Positions 11,470 through 24,766 of a DNA stretch of 64,000 nucleotides are shown here, piece by piece; the stretch's first letter is position 1; each line of letters starts with the position of its first letter. The stretch comes from Litomosoides sigmodontis (lineage: Eukaryota; Nematoda; Chromadorea; Rhabditida; Onchocercidae). The notes beneath the pieces were generated by a model. That model made no database searches. It was not told where the DNA came from and saw nothing but the letters and a program-made list of their open reading frames with translations. The position numbers were made by a program, and so were the translations under genes. The stretch spans positions 4,565,738-4,629,737 of the forward strand of contig OY718808.1 in the NCBI GenBank assembly GCA_963070105.1, written 5' to 3'.

Positions 11470-14400
11470 TCATTTCTTTTTGTGTTTTCCACGAAAACTT
11501 TTCCTCTTTGCTTCGTAACTTTCCAATGTATTGTCATCTAGACGAACAGCACACCCCGCTTTCGACTGCCAATGAGTAAAATCGCTGAAAAAATAAATCA
11601 ATAATAAATGATAAATCAGGAAATTGAAAAAGCTTATGGTTTTAAAAATATTTTAAGACCTGCAAAAATAAACCTGTAACTGCGTGCTTTATAAAACGAC
11701 GGCGTCAAAAGAAAGGAATTTTTCGATGTGCTTGGTTTTTGACGATCGCTTCGCCGTCGAATGAGTGGAGGAAACATGTAATCAACTGTGTCCATTGCCA
11801 GTGATATAAATGATGTTTCAAAACCAATGGAATCAGCACGCCTAACGCGACCCCGTTTATCAATAATCAGTATTCTATCCGGTGGTATATCTACTGCTCG
11901 ATAACTTACCACGTCCTGATAAGACTTAATAGAGTAAACGCTACTAAAATATTTGATGAATTAATCATACCACAGAATCCAGAAAAATAAACAAAATCGT
12001 CTCAGCGCGACAGTGTAAGTGATATACTGTTCGTATTTTATACAAATGACTCAGAAATAAAATTTCTATCTTGAATCTTCGCTCGTTCTGAAAGGTGACT
12101 AACTAATACTTGGAATCTTACTGTTTCGCGATTTCCAAAACCAGCGTAGAACGGCCGTTTCACAGGAAAGCATTCCTTTAAATCTGTTAAGGCAGCTATT
12201 TTAAACTCTTCGGGTCTGCGATCTATTACTTCTCTGAAAAAGTCAGCAAGCATCAAATGATAGCACGTTTCTCTTTGCATAAATAGCAAAAAGACATTAC
12301 CGTAAAACGTTTAGTGAAAATTATACAAGACTATACTGAAAAATGCTTAATAATTTGCTAGTTGTTAGATATTACACTTTACTCGTAAATGAAACCAATA
12401 CCTTCTAAAAGCTATAAGCACAGATGTAGGCGATAACAACAATGGTCCATCTGGCAAAAATTTTGCATTCTGAGCAACACTTTGCAAGTATTTTTTTGTA
12501 GAATAACTTTGCCCAATTGCTCGAGAAGATAAATAAACCAACTGATAGCTGAAAACCCCCATAGTAAATTTGTTGCTATGAAGTTCTCAATGCTTTTGAA
12601 AATACTTACATACCTTAACTTTTTTCGATACTGTGACTTTCAGCATCTGTGATCTGCTAAAAAAAATTTTACCCATTTTCTTTTATTCTTGTATACAATT
12701 CCGCAACTCCCGCATGAGCCCATTGACCGCCAATAGCTGGTATAACATGTCCTAACACATCACTTTTAGTTATGGTCCCGTCTATATCGGAGATAACTAA
12801 ACGTTCAGTCCACTTATACAGATAAATGTTACAGCTGCACCACGTGGTACCCTGAAATATGCAACATAACGAACTGGATTAAAAAGCACAGAACTGTAAA
12901 TGATGATGCACATACACGATCAAACTTTGTTTTGTTCACCAAAACTTATGAGTCCCTAAAAAGGCCAACATCAGAAACTACAAACCTGAAACTTTGTAGT
13001 GATCGAAAATCTTGCTTCGTTTGCTCCTTTGCGTAACCCCAACTTTTTTAATTTATCACTGGAAAGTCGTAAAGAACGGATATACTTCGGAAATTGTACA
13101 GCAGTTTCTGTACCGGAAGGCGCAGGTGTTATACTTCCGGCTTCTTCATCACTCATGGGACTGTAAGGATATACATACAATAATTTTCAATTTTTGGCAA
13201 ATATCAGGGAAATAATAATAACAATTAATTTGACGGATAATACGGACAAGATATCACTGGATGGAGTCATACTGCGAGCACGATTTCTTTTTGTTTCACA
13301 ACCGTGTGGTTCGATTGCTGATTCATGTGCTTCAGAAGGTCGAGGAGAATGCTGATTGTCCGACATATTTACATCAATTACATGTCTCTGCAATTTCTGA
13401 AAATATATCCAACTATTAGTGACGTGGGCGAAATGATAAGTTTATTCAAGGGTAGCATAAATTTTTCTTTGACAAAGTTTTCAATACTTCATGTGATACC
13501 AATAAAAAATAAACCTTGGTGTCTGGTGCAGGTGGTGAAGTTCGTCCTGACTGCTGGATCTCACTATTTGCTTCGTTTTCATTATCAATGATCTTAGCGG
13601 GAGAATTCGGCCCGAGTATAGAACCATTCCCACTATCACTAGGTGGTGAAGGGCTGAAATAAAAACTGTTAAAATTTGCGCCTTTCATGACTTGACGTTT
13701 GTTTTTTAAAAGGTGTAGCATCTAGTGAAAAACAGTCCTGTTTCATTGTTATTGAAATTTATACGTATGGCCAAAACTGCAGCAGCTCAAACTCATAATG
13801 AAAGGTCATGTTTAATTGTATTATGAATAAAGATGCCAAATCATTTATACCACTCACCATGCAGTGGGAGGTGACATTCCCAGATATCTTTCAATTTTAC
13901 CAGGATCACTGGCACTTTGTACAAGATCGTCTAAATAAACACCTTGATCTTCTGTCGGTTTAGCACGTGACCAACGAAACCATCCACCCCATGTTGATTC
14001 TTTTTTTTCTTCTTCGGTTTTCACCTCTTGCTTTTTTGCTTTTTCTGTTTCTTCAAGTGTTCTTGGTAGTTCGCCCCATTTCCATACTACGACTTCAGTT
14101 TTGTGCTGGAATTCGTAATGAAATTTGACATGTTTCATAAAATTAATGAGAATTTCAAAAATAAATGAAGTAAAAAGCAAGCTAACTGGTTCAGGAGTGT
14201 CTCGATGTCGATCAAGTTCAGAATCCGAAAACGCACCATCAACAATCATACCTAAGTCAGAGGCTTTGAAACGATCTGTTTCACTATCAATAGAAGCTGT
14301 TGATGCAGCATCGTCTACATCACTTTCCTAAAATCTATGCCGCTATTCAATCATCCATTAACGCACCACTTGTGCATAACGCTTTAAAAGACTAACAGCC

Positions 14401-15976
14401 GAAATTTTGAGTTTTACATGATCAAAAATTTTTAAAAAGTACCTCATTTGTTGAGTTTGATAATTTACGCATTGTTTTAATAGACGAGTTTGCATGATTT
14501 ACATGAAACGTGCAAGCTGAAGATGATGAGCTACGTCCTGTAGCGAACGAATGAGGATGCATCATTTGCCTATAAATTATTTAAACCTAGCTGCAAACTG
14601 AAGCAGAGAACAGACTATTCAATATTTTATCATTGACATACTTAATTCGTCAGAGATCCGTTAGGGATCTGATTTATAAAAGTCAATTTCATCGAATTCT
14701 GCGTAGGCAAAACAACGATATTCCTTAGATTTCAGGAAAATCAAAAAATATCCAGAAATATAAACAATTCAGAGAAATTTTACTTAATTTATTTTTATAT
14801 AAAAATTTCCTCAAATATTAATATTACCTATGTTTTGTGACTCTTTTAGCAGGTTTTTGTTGCTGATCGTCAGTAAGCTCAGTAAGATTGGGTAAAGATC
14901 GATTCCTACGTTGATTGAATAGTGATGCATTGAATGGAAGTATTTTCCTGCGCTGGATGTCTATTTCGCAGGAGTGTTCACTATAAAATAGAAAAAAAGT
15001 TAGAAAAAAAAGTCCTCGATAAATTTTTATTTTAGCTTAAAGAGAAGTTTCTACTGGGACATGAATAAACGAATCCATAACAAAGTCAAATACGAAACCG
15101 TGAATGTGAAGAATGTGAGCGGGAACTGGAACACTCCGATAGCGCTCTTTTATACCTTGAACGTGACAATTCTCGCCGAATTTTTTCTATCCTTTCGGCA
15201 AGATCCTTGAAATAAAACCTCATTATATCTATTTGAAAGATATCAAATTGTTCACAGAATCGATCAGCTTTGCACATATACAACAGTATCCGATTATTGC
15301 GATACCTTTCCATCAACTGGTGTAGGACTACTTCCTGGGACTGGACTCGTCACTAGATATTCAGGAACATGAGCATCTGTGGTTGGTTCAGTAAAGAAAG
15401 CAATCCCATTTTCACCCAGCTTCATTTTTAAATCTATTTCTTCGCCATTTATCGTTATATCCACATACTAAAGCAAATCAACCTGACTGATAACATTATA
15501 AAACCTTTGACACTGTTTGACTTTTTAAGGAATAACTATTGCAGCATATCAAAGAAATGATAACGACTGGATATGACATATAGATATAAATGTAAATAAT
15601 TCATAATTAAAAAGTGAGCTAACTTTTTCGTCGCTATTCAAAACGCCATATTTTCCAAATCTTACATGAAAAGGTGTTGATAAATATGAACCATCAGGTT
15701 GCTCCACGACAATCAAATCAATCGCCCCTTCAATTAATTGAAGAATGCAAATGCAAATCCGGTCAAAAAGTTTTTAACACTTACTTCGCACCTGTATGTA
15801 GTAAATCCAAAATTTTAAAAATTATTACTGAACGGCTATTCTCGGTTTACACTAAATTATTACAACTTCAGAAAATATGATCTGAATGAATATTGTAGCA
15901 TACCAGAAAGTGAAGCTGGATTAAGTGTTTTATAGAAGTATTTTACGTTATCCAAAAGGCGATAGGCGTAATTCAT
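11470..15976 (-). CDS. lpin-1: Lipin, Mg2+-dependent phosphatidate phosphatase
   Basis: Complete gene of 16 exons: 15976-15904, 15727-15624, 15467-15306, 15205-15099, 14980-14828, 14569-14443, 14327-14187, 14105-13858, 13653-13515, 13396-13248, 13160-12986, 12851-12673, 12548-12402, 12233-12122, 11915-11674, 11584-11470; about 790 residues, close to the size I expect for invertebrate lipins. Lipins convert phosphatidate to diacylglycerol at the ER and nuclear envelope for lipid synthesis. The N-terminal domain starts [20 protein letters not shown] and continues with [20 protein letters not shown] and [21 protein letters not shown] is at about 297-303. The C-terminal HAD-like domain carries the catalytic DIDGT at about 548-552, then YLSSRAIGQ and GFGNRETDVVSYR. 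The tail is lysine-rich (RGKHKKK). The LGHILP seen in vertebrate lipins after the catalytic motif reads LGHVIP here. The join after 13248 uses an unusual GTCCGT donor needed for phase; all others look standard. Confidence 0.95.
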
Positions 15977-18900
15977 CGCCTCTTCCGCAACAAATGCCCT
16001 ATTTTTCTGCCGTTACACAGCACCAGCGTTTTCAATCACCCTTTCAGTATAAAGTATTAGTTCCGGTACTAAAATTCAAGTACTTTCATTGCTTTTGAAA
16101 TATCATCAGTCTAAACCTAAAAGCCCGAACACAAACTTATCATTAACAGTAATTTATCAAAAGAAAGATAGCCATGATGCTTTTCCGAGTGTTTGAAAAA
16201 AAAAGGTTACGCTTATTTGAAAAAATTCGATCCAAAAAAATTGCACTTTCTATGCTCAAAATAAACCTCCTCAAAAACCATTCCATCAAAATAATCTTAT
16301 AAATATCAAAACCGACCGGAGGAAGATACTATCATGTAACGCCACCACTTCGGCGAGAACCTCCGAAAAACCGGAAAAATCATTCTGCGAACGGTTATTC
16401 TGCATCAAGGAAAACCTTTTTATGCGGTATCTCAATGAAACGTCCATGTCCAGGCGGTCTCTTACTTTTCATTTTAGTTTTTGTTCATTTTTGCAGTTCG
16501 TTTTTAAACTGTGCAAGAAGGATAAGATGCGGTGAAGATTGCTTGTAACTTAGCTCATCCTGAGAAGAAATAAACTATGCAAATGTGCTCCTGCGAAGGA
16601 CTGCTGTGTACTGGATGGGAAGAGCAAGGCAAAGGAGTAAGCATTACCTAAATTGAACTATCCGAAGTCCTTTGTCCTCTGTCTCTCCGCCATTCAAATA
16701 GAGGAAGAAAAAGGTAATGAAAAAAAAACATTACATTTCCAAATTCTATTTGAAAAGTATGAACTTGTCAAGATTGAATGGGAAGTGGAAAGTTGTAGTG
16801 CAACAACAATAATAAGTGGTAAATGTACGATATCAATCGAAATTTTCTGACTTAAATTTGACGCTTTTAAGTTTAAACGTAAAAATTTCAGCAAAACTTG
16901 GCTTCTAACGTTTGAAAAGTAAAACCCTTCACTGTTTACTTTTGAATGGTTGAGAATGAGAAGCACTTAAGAGGAAATGAGAAGAAAGAAAATTTTTAGA
17001 TCTATTTGATTTGAAAGACGAAAGCTGAAAATACTTCTTGTGCGGCGTTCATTTTTTAGAAGGCACTGGAAAAACTCTGTGACAACTTCATCTATCTATT
17101 CCTTCTTGAAGAATTGCGAACCGAAATTTATCAATTTAAATATAATTTTTTTCTACGAAAGAAAGTTATTTAATATTGTGAAATAACGTGCAGATGGTTC
17201 ATGCAAGTAATCGATTAAGTTGAAATAAATGGTACTTGAATTGATAATGAAAATTTAAGTAATGCCAACTTTTCCAACGGGTAATTTCTTTTTTCACCAA
17301 ATCAATGAGTATTGCTAGAAGTATATGAGAGAACATTCCGCGCAGTAAAAAAAAAAGGGTGAAATTAGGCTTACAGATAGAGATTTAATGTAAATTTAAT
17401 TTTATTTCACTACAATAATATTGACAGAAAACTGTTAAAAGCATACAATAGATTTAGTTTACAGGGTTATCAGAAAAGAACTGATAAGAATTATCATTTA
17501 GGCAAATTTCAGTGAGTTGTTATGAATTGATCTTTCGAGTTTTAAATCATTTACATCTACAGCGAAGTTTTAATGGTATAATTTTTGTGAAAAATATCGG
17601 GGGGAGAAGAGAAGAAAGAGGATGAGGCATGTTTTTCCTGTTGGAACCAAATATTGATTTCAAAATTGTTTCTTAAATGCAAATAAAATTAACGAGAAAA
17701 ACAAGAAGAAAGAAAACAGGTTATCTTCTAAGCTGTTAATGACGAAGGTGACAAGTTCTCGTACAGATAGAATTTGCTGCCTAATTCATCCAAAGGTTCC
17801 GATCGAGAAGAAAAAGCGATTGATATGCGTGACAGATAAAGGAGGGGAAGTGGGTAAATAATTTTAAAAAATTGCATTTTAGTAAAAAAGTTGAAAAAAC
17901 ACGTTGCAATGCGCCACATCGATGTTTCAGTGTGATCCATTGAATGTTTGATGACTTCTCGGACAAACGATATTTGGTACTCAATCGGTGAAAAAAACCC
18001 TGCTCTCTCTAAAATACAAAAAATGCAGTTCTTTTTCATAAAACAAGAAATAGAGTTACGCATTTCTTGCATTTTAACATAAAATTTAGACTTTTAAAAA
18101 TTTTTATTGAAATATTATAAGAAATTTTTAGTTGTATTGCATTGTAATTGTTTACTAATTCAACACTTAATTGAATTGAATCATTAATTAAGCAATGAAG
18201 CGCTGCTTGTTTAGCAACATATTAAAACAGTTTCAGTCGCTTAACTGAAAAAAAATCTTTCCTTTTCATTTAGCTATTTTAAAATTCGATTTGGAAACTT
18301 TTTAATCTTTTGGCAAATTTTTACTCAACAAGTTGAATTACCTCAAAATATGGTCCCTGAAATGCGTACCATACTATTTGACAAAATATTAGCTAACTTG
18401 AAATCACATATTCTGCTCTCTAATTTTTCTGCTCTCGATGATTTCAAAAATTGTAGTAAATGAATTCGTTGACAAAAAAGTCCTTATTATAATTTACAAA
18501 AATGAATGCACGAAATTAAAGATATAATTAAAATGCAAAATAAGTTAACGATGTGGTTTGTTCTCAATAGAATGATATATTTCCATATTTTCTTATAATT
18601 CTTTAATATTTCTTAATAACTAGCAACAAATAATTCCTAAAATATCTCGTTAATTATTGGTGTATAGTTACAAAAATTTCAAATCAAAATAAATTTAATA
18701 AAAATTAAAAAAAATTGACGAATTAAGATTTTATCTGAGTATCAACGGAAAAATTAGCTGGAAATCGAATTGATAAGCAAGGTGGTAGTCGATCGGTGAT
18801 TCTCGGCAGTAAGCTCAGTTAAACTAAAGCGGTTCTTTTCTAGAACTAATTTATGTTTCGTATTAAAAATAAAGGAAGAATTTCAAAAAGTTTGCTTCAA

Positions 18901-20694
18901 TATTAAGAGAAAGTAGAAATAGGCTAATAGGAAAGGTAAACAGAGAGGAGAAAAGAGGTAGAAATGAAGCAGTTGGCTCTCTCCTCCTTTCTCCAGCAAT
19001 TTCATCCATCGCAAGAGATTGCGATTGGGTGGTGCGAGGAGGAAAAGAGAAGTTAGCATGGATGGAAGGACTTTTGTTTGATGTTAAGCTGCCGACCTAT
19101 TTCATAGCTGTTTGTCTATTTGAGTTCAAACGATCTTTGTTGCATGACGAACTTGTTAGCCTCGTCCCCGTTCGCTTCAGTCCCACTATTGTCCTTATTT
19201 CTTTTTTTTGCTTGAAAATGGAATGAGACATTTAAAATTGGTGAAGGTTGTTGTTGTCGTAGTCAGGCTTTTTTTTTTGAAAAAAAACTCATCTAATATT
19301 AATTCGATTGTCGTAAATACTTTTGAAATTAAAAATAACTTTACGTTGAACAAACTCTCCTAGCTAATACCAAATGCTAACATCTGTTGAGCGTTTCTAT
19401 CAAATTCCCCCTCACAGCCATAGCAAATATCATCCTATACACTGTCACTTATTTAATTTAGAAAAAAGATGAAAGAAGTGCAATTGTGCGTGCAGCTTTT
19501 CAATTGAACTTTTCAATTACACCTACGATTGTTTGTAATTTCTCTTCCCTTCAAAGTTACCATAGGTAAGATGAGAATCGTTGATTGCACAACTATCTTT
19601 GTTAAATTCATTTCAACTTTAACTTTGGCTTGATGGGTGAGCGAGCGAGTTCTCATCTCAGCGATAAACAAATAAGAGTTAAAAAGTTAGAGAGGGTGGA
19701 AGTGATGAAGGCAAGAAATGAGTTGAACAGATCGATCGTTCAGCGATTAGATTGAATTCAACCGACCCATTGATTGGCTGAGTTCCATTTTTTCCTACGT
19801 TTAATATGCTTCTTTCAAATGCGAGAGATCATTTCGTTTGTTGTCTTAGCAAAGATTGAATTCGTTAAATTTGATGGGAGAAGGGGGGCAGGGGAGAGGA
19901 GGGAAGGAAGGGAAAGGAAAAGTGATGCATAAATAAGTATATGCAAACGGTGCAACAACAAACTTCGTTGCCAACAGATTGTTCAAATTTCATTGAAAAG
20001 AGAAGGAAAGAAATCATAACGCTGAGCTTTGAGAGTTTGCATGTGTGATGTGTGCAGAAAATAATTTTCAGAAAAATTTCTAAATTGCATTTTAATTTTC
20101 AATTTCATAGTCTTTGTGAGTTGTAAGACATTGACGTTTTAGCTCATCAATGTTCTTGCCACTCTTAACTTATACTTTTCACTATTTATCGCATCTGAAA
20201 TCTGTCCTAGAACTTTATGTTTTGCAAAGTGATCACTCAGCGAATAGCGCTTTAAGAACAAACAATTTAAGATAACAATTTATTCATCACACTGATGATT
20301 AGTTGCTAATTAATTAGTGATCACTTTGATAATTAGTCTCTAACTCCACTGCGCATCACTTTGATAATTAGTTGCTAATTTCGCCGATCACTTTGGTGGC
20401 AGTTTATATAAGAAATGACTTTTCAAAGTAATAATACATCGGAATTTCATTAGAAAACACACGTTGCTTCTCTGGATATTTGAGCGAAGCTAAGTACTTT
20501 ATTTTCGTTGAAAAAGTATTCGTAAAAGTATTCCTAATATTTCTGTTAAACGTGTCAATTTTAGTGCTGAATTATCCATCATCAGTGGCTTTTATGATAA
20601 TTTTTTGAAATTTTACATTTTTGTGAAAGTTGTTAATAATATTAATGGAATCGATATTTTAGGTATTTCAATTCTTTCTGACAGTTGTTGTAGG
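15977..20694. other. 4.7 kb spacer between divergent genes
   Basis: Separates the starts of lipin (minus) and the CK1-like kinase (plus), so both promoters should be here. No exon is supported; open frames are short and compositional. A purine-rich stretch lies at about 19875-19920. The last 500 bases contain a repeat cluster and a TATA-like box described separately. Confidence 0.6.
20225..20412 (+). promoter_or_regulatory. Candidate promoter of the CK1-like kinase: repeated GATA-containing motif plus TATA-like box
   Basis: The sequence ATCACTTTGATAATTAG occurs twice (about 20320-20336 and 20355-20371). Partial copies are at 20386-20396, inverted at 20228-20236 (AGTGATCAC), and related TGATTAGTTGCTAATT blocks start near 20296. 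The GATAA inside the unit fits a GATA-factor site. TTTATATAAG follows at about 20403-20412, a reasonable TATA box some 285 bases before the ATG. Function is inferred from position and repetition only. Confidence 0.45.
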
Positions 20695-22715
20695 ATGAAT
20701 TCTGTGAGTGTCGATTCATGTGAGGGAAGTTGTAACAACGACGAGAACTATATTTCAAGTCGATTGCCTAACAAAAATGTTTTAATCAAAGGGAAGAATT
20801 TTGAATTTGCCGTTGGTCGATTACTTTCCCAGGGACGATTTGGTGCTGTATATGAGGTAAATGTGAAATTTAATTGCCGATTTCATAATTACTACTGTAG
20901 GTTTGAAAGCTTTGCAGTCAGTTCATTTATTTTTATGAATGAATTGTCCTTTTGTAGGTTCTAAGGCGTACAGACGGAAAACGCTTCGCAGCAAAGATAG
21001 AAATATGTGATGAGCATTCACATGGATTGAACATGGACTATATCGTCTTACTTCAAGCGTCAAAAGTGACGTGTGAACACATTGCAAGCCTAATCGATCA
21101 GGGTCGTATCGAAGGACATTTCAAATTCATCGTGATGAAAATGGTCATTTGTTGAAGACACTCTATTAAACATTTTGAAGACTATGATTTTTGCGTTAAA
21201 TTTGGCGTAAAACAAACTAAATAGATTTAGTCAATTTTGAATTTAGTGTTTTTTCGTTTTTTTTTGTGAATTATTTTTGAAAAGCTACATTTAGCTCGGT
21301 GATAATTTGCAAAAATTACGACGAGCATTTGTTGAATGTCATTTTTCCTTGTCAACTTCACTTCGACTTGGAATTCAAACATTAGCCGCACTGGAGGAAT
21401 TGCATTCAATGGGATTTGTCCACAGAGATATCAAAGTTTGTTCATTCCTTACCTTTCAGATATTTGTAAGAGTTATCAATACATAGCATAACTCAGTAAA
21501 ATTAAAAAATTAATTAAAGTATTCTAATAGATATAGCGAAAAATGCTCAAGGAAAGTTGAAATTGCTTTTACATTTATCGAACTGATGTTTCTAATAAAA
21601 TATTAAATTTGAGAGTTGAAGATTTAAGGCATGAAATTGTTTTAAACAAAAAAAAATTTTAAGTAAGTTATTTTCAAAAATAGGCATCAAATTTTGCAAT
21701 CGGCGATGCTTCCGAATCAAAAGTGAATGTGTATATAATTGATTTTGGACTTTGTCGAATGTATCGAAGTACCAAAGATGGAATTAAACCACCTAGGAGT
21801 AAAACTTCATTCAGGTTAAGCTTCGCAATTTTTTTTCTGAAGTTCAGGCTCATCTACAGAGATAATTGTAACAGGAATTTTTAAGATTTGAAAGTCATTT
21901 GTAGTTACCACCAATACGAATGAATGAAAGAAATAAATCAATTCAAAATGCTTAAATTTTAACTTTGAATGATTGAAAGTAGGAATTTTGTTAAAATTAC
22001 TGAAGAGTTTGCAGAGGGACCGCACGTTATGCATCATTGGCCGCTCATCGAGAAGAGGAAATATCACCAAAGGATGATCTCGAATCTTGGTTCTATATGC
22101 TTATTGAAATGATTTCTGGTATGCAAATTGAGATAAGAAACATAGAAAAGATCAAAATTTTCTCCAACTAAACAGAAAGAAAATTCTATTCTATTCAACT
22201 GTCATATTTCAGGTGAACTTCCATGGAGTAGCATTCATCGAACGGATCGTAAAGAAATACAGTGCAAGAAGGAGCAGTGTCGTTCATCGGATTATCTTAA
22301 AATACTTCTCGAAAATTGTCCTAAAGTTGTTTATCTTAAAAATTTTTTCATTATTAAAAGTTTAGCAGAATCTATTCGCTCTTAATTATTTCTCTCTTTT
22401 ATGGTGCATGTTGTGTGAGTGTATAATTTCGTTTGCAGCTCAAAGCTCAAACTCAGCTATTCAATTCTCCTCTTTAATGAAAATAATTACTAAAAAATTT
22501 TTATTACGAATTATGTTTTTATGAAAATTACCTGCCAATTGCTATTACAGATTGAATTCCGGCGTATTCTGAATTACATCGATTCTTTAACATATCACAG
22601 TCAACCAGATCACAAGTTCCTAACACAAATGCTCCAACTAGCAATGAAAAATTACGGTGTGAAGATGGATGAACCCTATGATTGGGACGATGAATTACAA
22701 GCACAGCTCAGTTGA
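20695..22715 (+). CDS. CK1-superfamily protein kinase, tau-tubulin-kinase-like (worm type)
   Basis: Seven exons: 20695-20856, 20958-21143, 21295-21435, 21684-21814, 22015-22118, 22213-22325, 22551-22715 (TGA); 333 residues, essentially one kinase domain. Visible motifs are a glycine loop LLSQGRFGAVYEV, ATP-anchoring Lys in FAAKIEI (about 67), LRRAF in helix D, catalytic HRDIK (159-163) followed by ASNF, and DFG (183-185) in YIIDFGLCRMYR. PPRSKTSFRGTARYASLAAH then matches the CK1/TTBK activation segment, and DDLESWFYMLIEM follows. All core catalytic residues are present, so an active Ser/Thr kinase is likely. Nematodes have greatly expanded this family, often with germline or sperm expression; substrate and tissue are unknown here. 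ATG 20695 follows a TTGTAG acceptor; an in-frame ATG-less extension upstream is open but not kinase-like. The 21144 donor (GTCATT) is weak but phase requires it. Confidence 0.88.
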
Positions 22716-24766
22716 AGATGATAAATTGAAGCAAAGATTACTTATATTAAAATTCAAAGGTTTAAATTCGTTGCCTTCATATATATATATAATTCGAAAT
22801 TTTATGCTGATAACGGAGATATCATATTCGTGCTTATGCAGATTATTATGCACTTCTCAATTCTGAATTGTATAGTGTAGTAATTTAAGTTTGGATCATG
22901 AAAATTCGAAAATATACATGATGTTGTATTTACTTTTCAGCTCGCATTCTCGCTTTCACTTATTACTTCCCCACCATAATTTAGTGTATTTATTTCAGAA
23001 TTACAATATTTTTTTGTTCTTTACTATGAGAATTTATAGCAAGAGGAGGAGCAATGAAGAAGAAAATTGAATTGAACAACACTCTGTTCAGCATTTTTCC
23101 CGTTCCCTATCACTGAATATGAAATTTAAAATATCATGCATGTTCCTATTAATCAAAAAGTACTGCTTATGGTACTAATGCAATATGCAAAAAATTGCTT
23201 CTGCTCCTGCTGCTGTTGCAGAGCAAATGAAATTAAAATTTTTTGAAAAAAACATGAATTACTACCACTGCTGTTAACATTAACTTTGATAAAAAATCCT
23301 CCTTCAAAACTTACATAATGAAAAAAAACGGCAACAACAATGAAAATCCAAGTTTAAGGCCCACAAAAAAACCAACAATCTATTGACAATAAAAGTAAAG
23401 TACAAAACAGCAATTCAGGAAAAATAAGCAACAAAAAATAAAAAAACTACGCAAAATCCAAGCATAAAACAATGAAAACAACAACCAACACGGTTAGAAA
23501 AATAACAAAAAAAGCACTGAGCGAAAATCTCTCGACAATGAAAAATCAAAAGTAAAGAAACAACGACACAATTCAAAACATTCGGACAGAAAACTTCCAC
23601 AACTCCATATAAAATAAATACTGCACTTAAATCAAATAAAGAAAAGTAATAAAAGTAGAAAACAGTTATTACTTCAAAATAATAAAAATAATAAAAGAAA
23701 AACGAAAAAAATGGAAATCAATCGGTAAAAACAAAAGTCAGCATGCATTCCTGCCACGAAATCAAGACGAAGTCAAGAAGTCCGCAACACTTCTGTCCGA
23801 AGGAATATTCGATAATTATTAACATCGAAATCACAACGAAAAGTTTGTTGAACGGAAAGCAGACGAACTGGAAAATCTCATACATTCAAAGCGAAACATT
23901 TCGAGCATTTTACGCATGGGATTAATACTTTCACAATTAGTCAATCATTGTCCTCCAAAGAGATTTTGAACATGACCGTTTGGTGGCGATGAAAAACGAA
24001 GTGTCTTACGTTTGTTTTATTAACGTTGGCACCGTAAATCTTTCAGACACGTTGGTGGAGTAGAGATCATTAGCTGGAGAGGATGATAGGTTAATTCTCA
24101 TTTAGCTTCAGGAGATCTTATTATTATGTTCGTTTAATGAGACGATAGCAAATGGCATGTTTCGGTTTATTTCTTTCATTACTCTCTCAAAATTGTACAT
24201 CATCCTTACTCGTCTGTTGTTTTGTAATACATATTCGGTTAAAGCATCTTAAATTTAATTTAGATGATTAAAACATTAGTATTTTATATCGACGAACGAT
24301 TAAGAAACAGTAATCTGTCACTGTTACTTGTCTTTTCTCCATTTCTTTTGTTGCTCTCCTGCGCTTGTGCATATATGTAAACTAGTGCAGTCTCTAGGAT
24401 CCTTATGAAAATGGACAAAAAAAGCACATTGCTAAAAGTACGACAAGTATTCTACTCTCTTGCAAACGAATGCTCCTTGGAGATCACCTCCTTATTTTTT
24501 CTATGCTTCTATATACTCTAGTTGTGTCATAGGATTGATAATGTGTCATAATAGAGCTGCTGTTGTTAATAGAGATTCATTGGGATTTGCTGCACTTCAA
24601 GTGCATCATTATTTTGCCCTTCTAATCCTCTCCACCACAGATAGTGGGATTCTGTTGCTGTTTCATGAAAAACAGTGTAGTTCCAACCACCAACTATTCT
24701 GCTCTAGTGTTGTCAGCGACGTACCAATTATTTACTGTCGTAAGTTGTCCTTTTTTTAGATTGAAG
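22716..24766. other. Spacer with a strongly A-rich plus strand
   Basis: No supported exon. About 23230-23740 is unusually rich in A and poor in T and G on the plus strand, a local strand asymmetry. The tail of this stretch precedes the POMP start and presumably holds the promoter of the POMP-MED6 pair. Confidence 0.6.

Noticed and set aside
17728..18072. 114-codon minus-strand frame
   Set aside because: No domain, no plausible exon partners, ordinary for AT-rich spacer.
24460..24766. Open frame upstream of POMP
   Set aside because: No family similarity; the POMP length already fits with ATG 24767.
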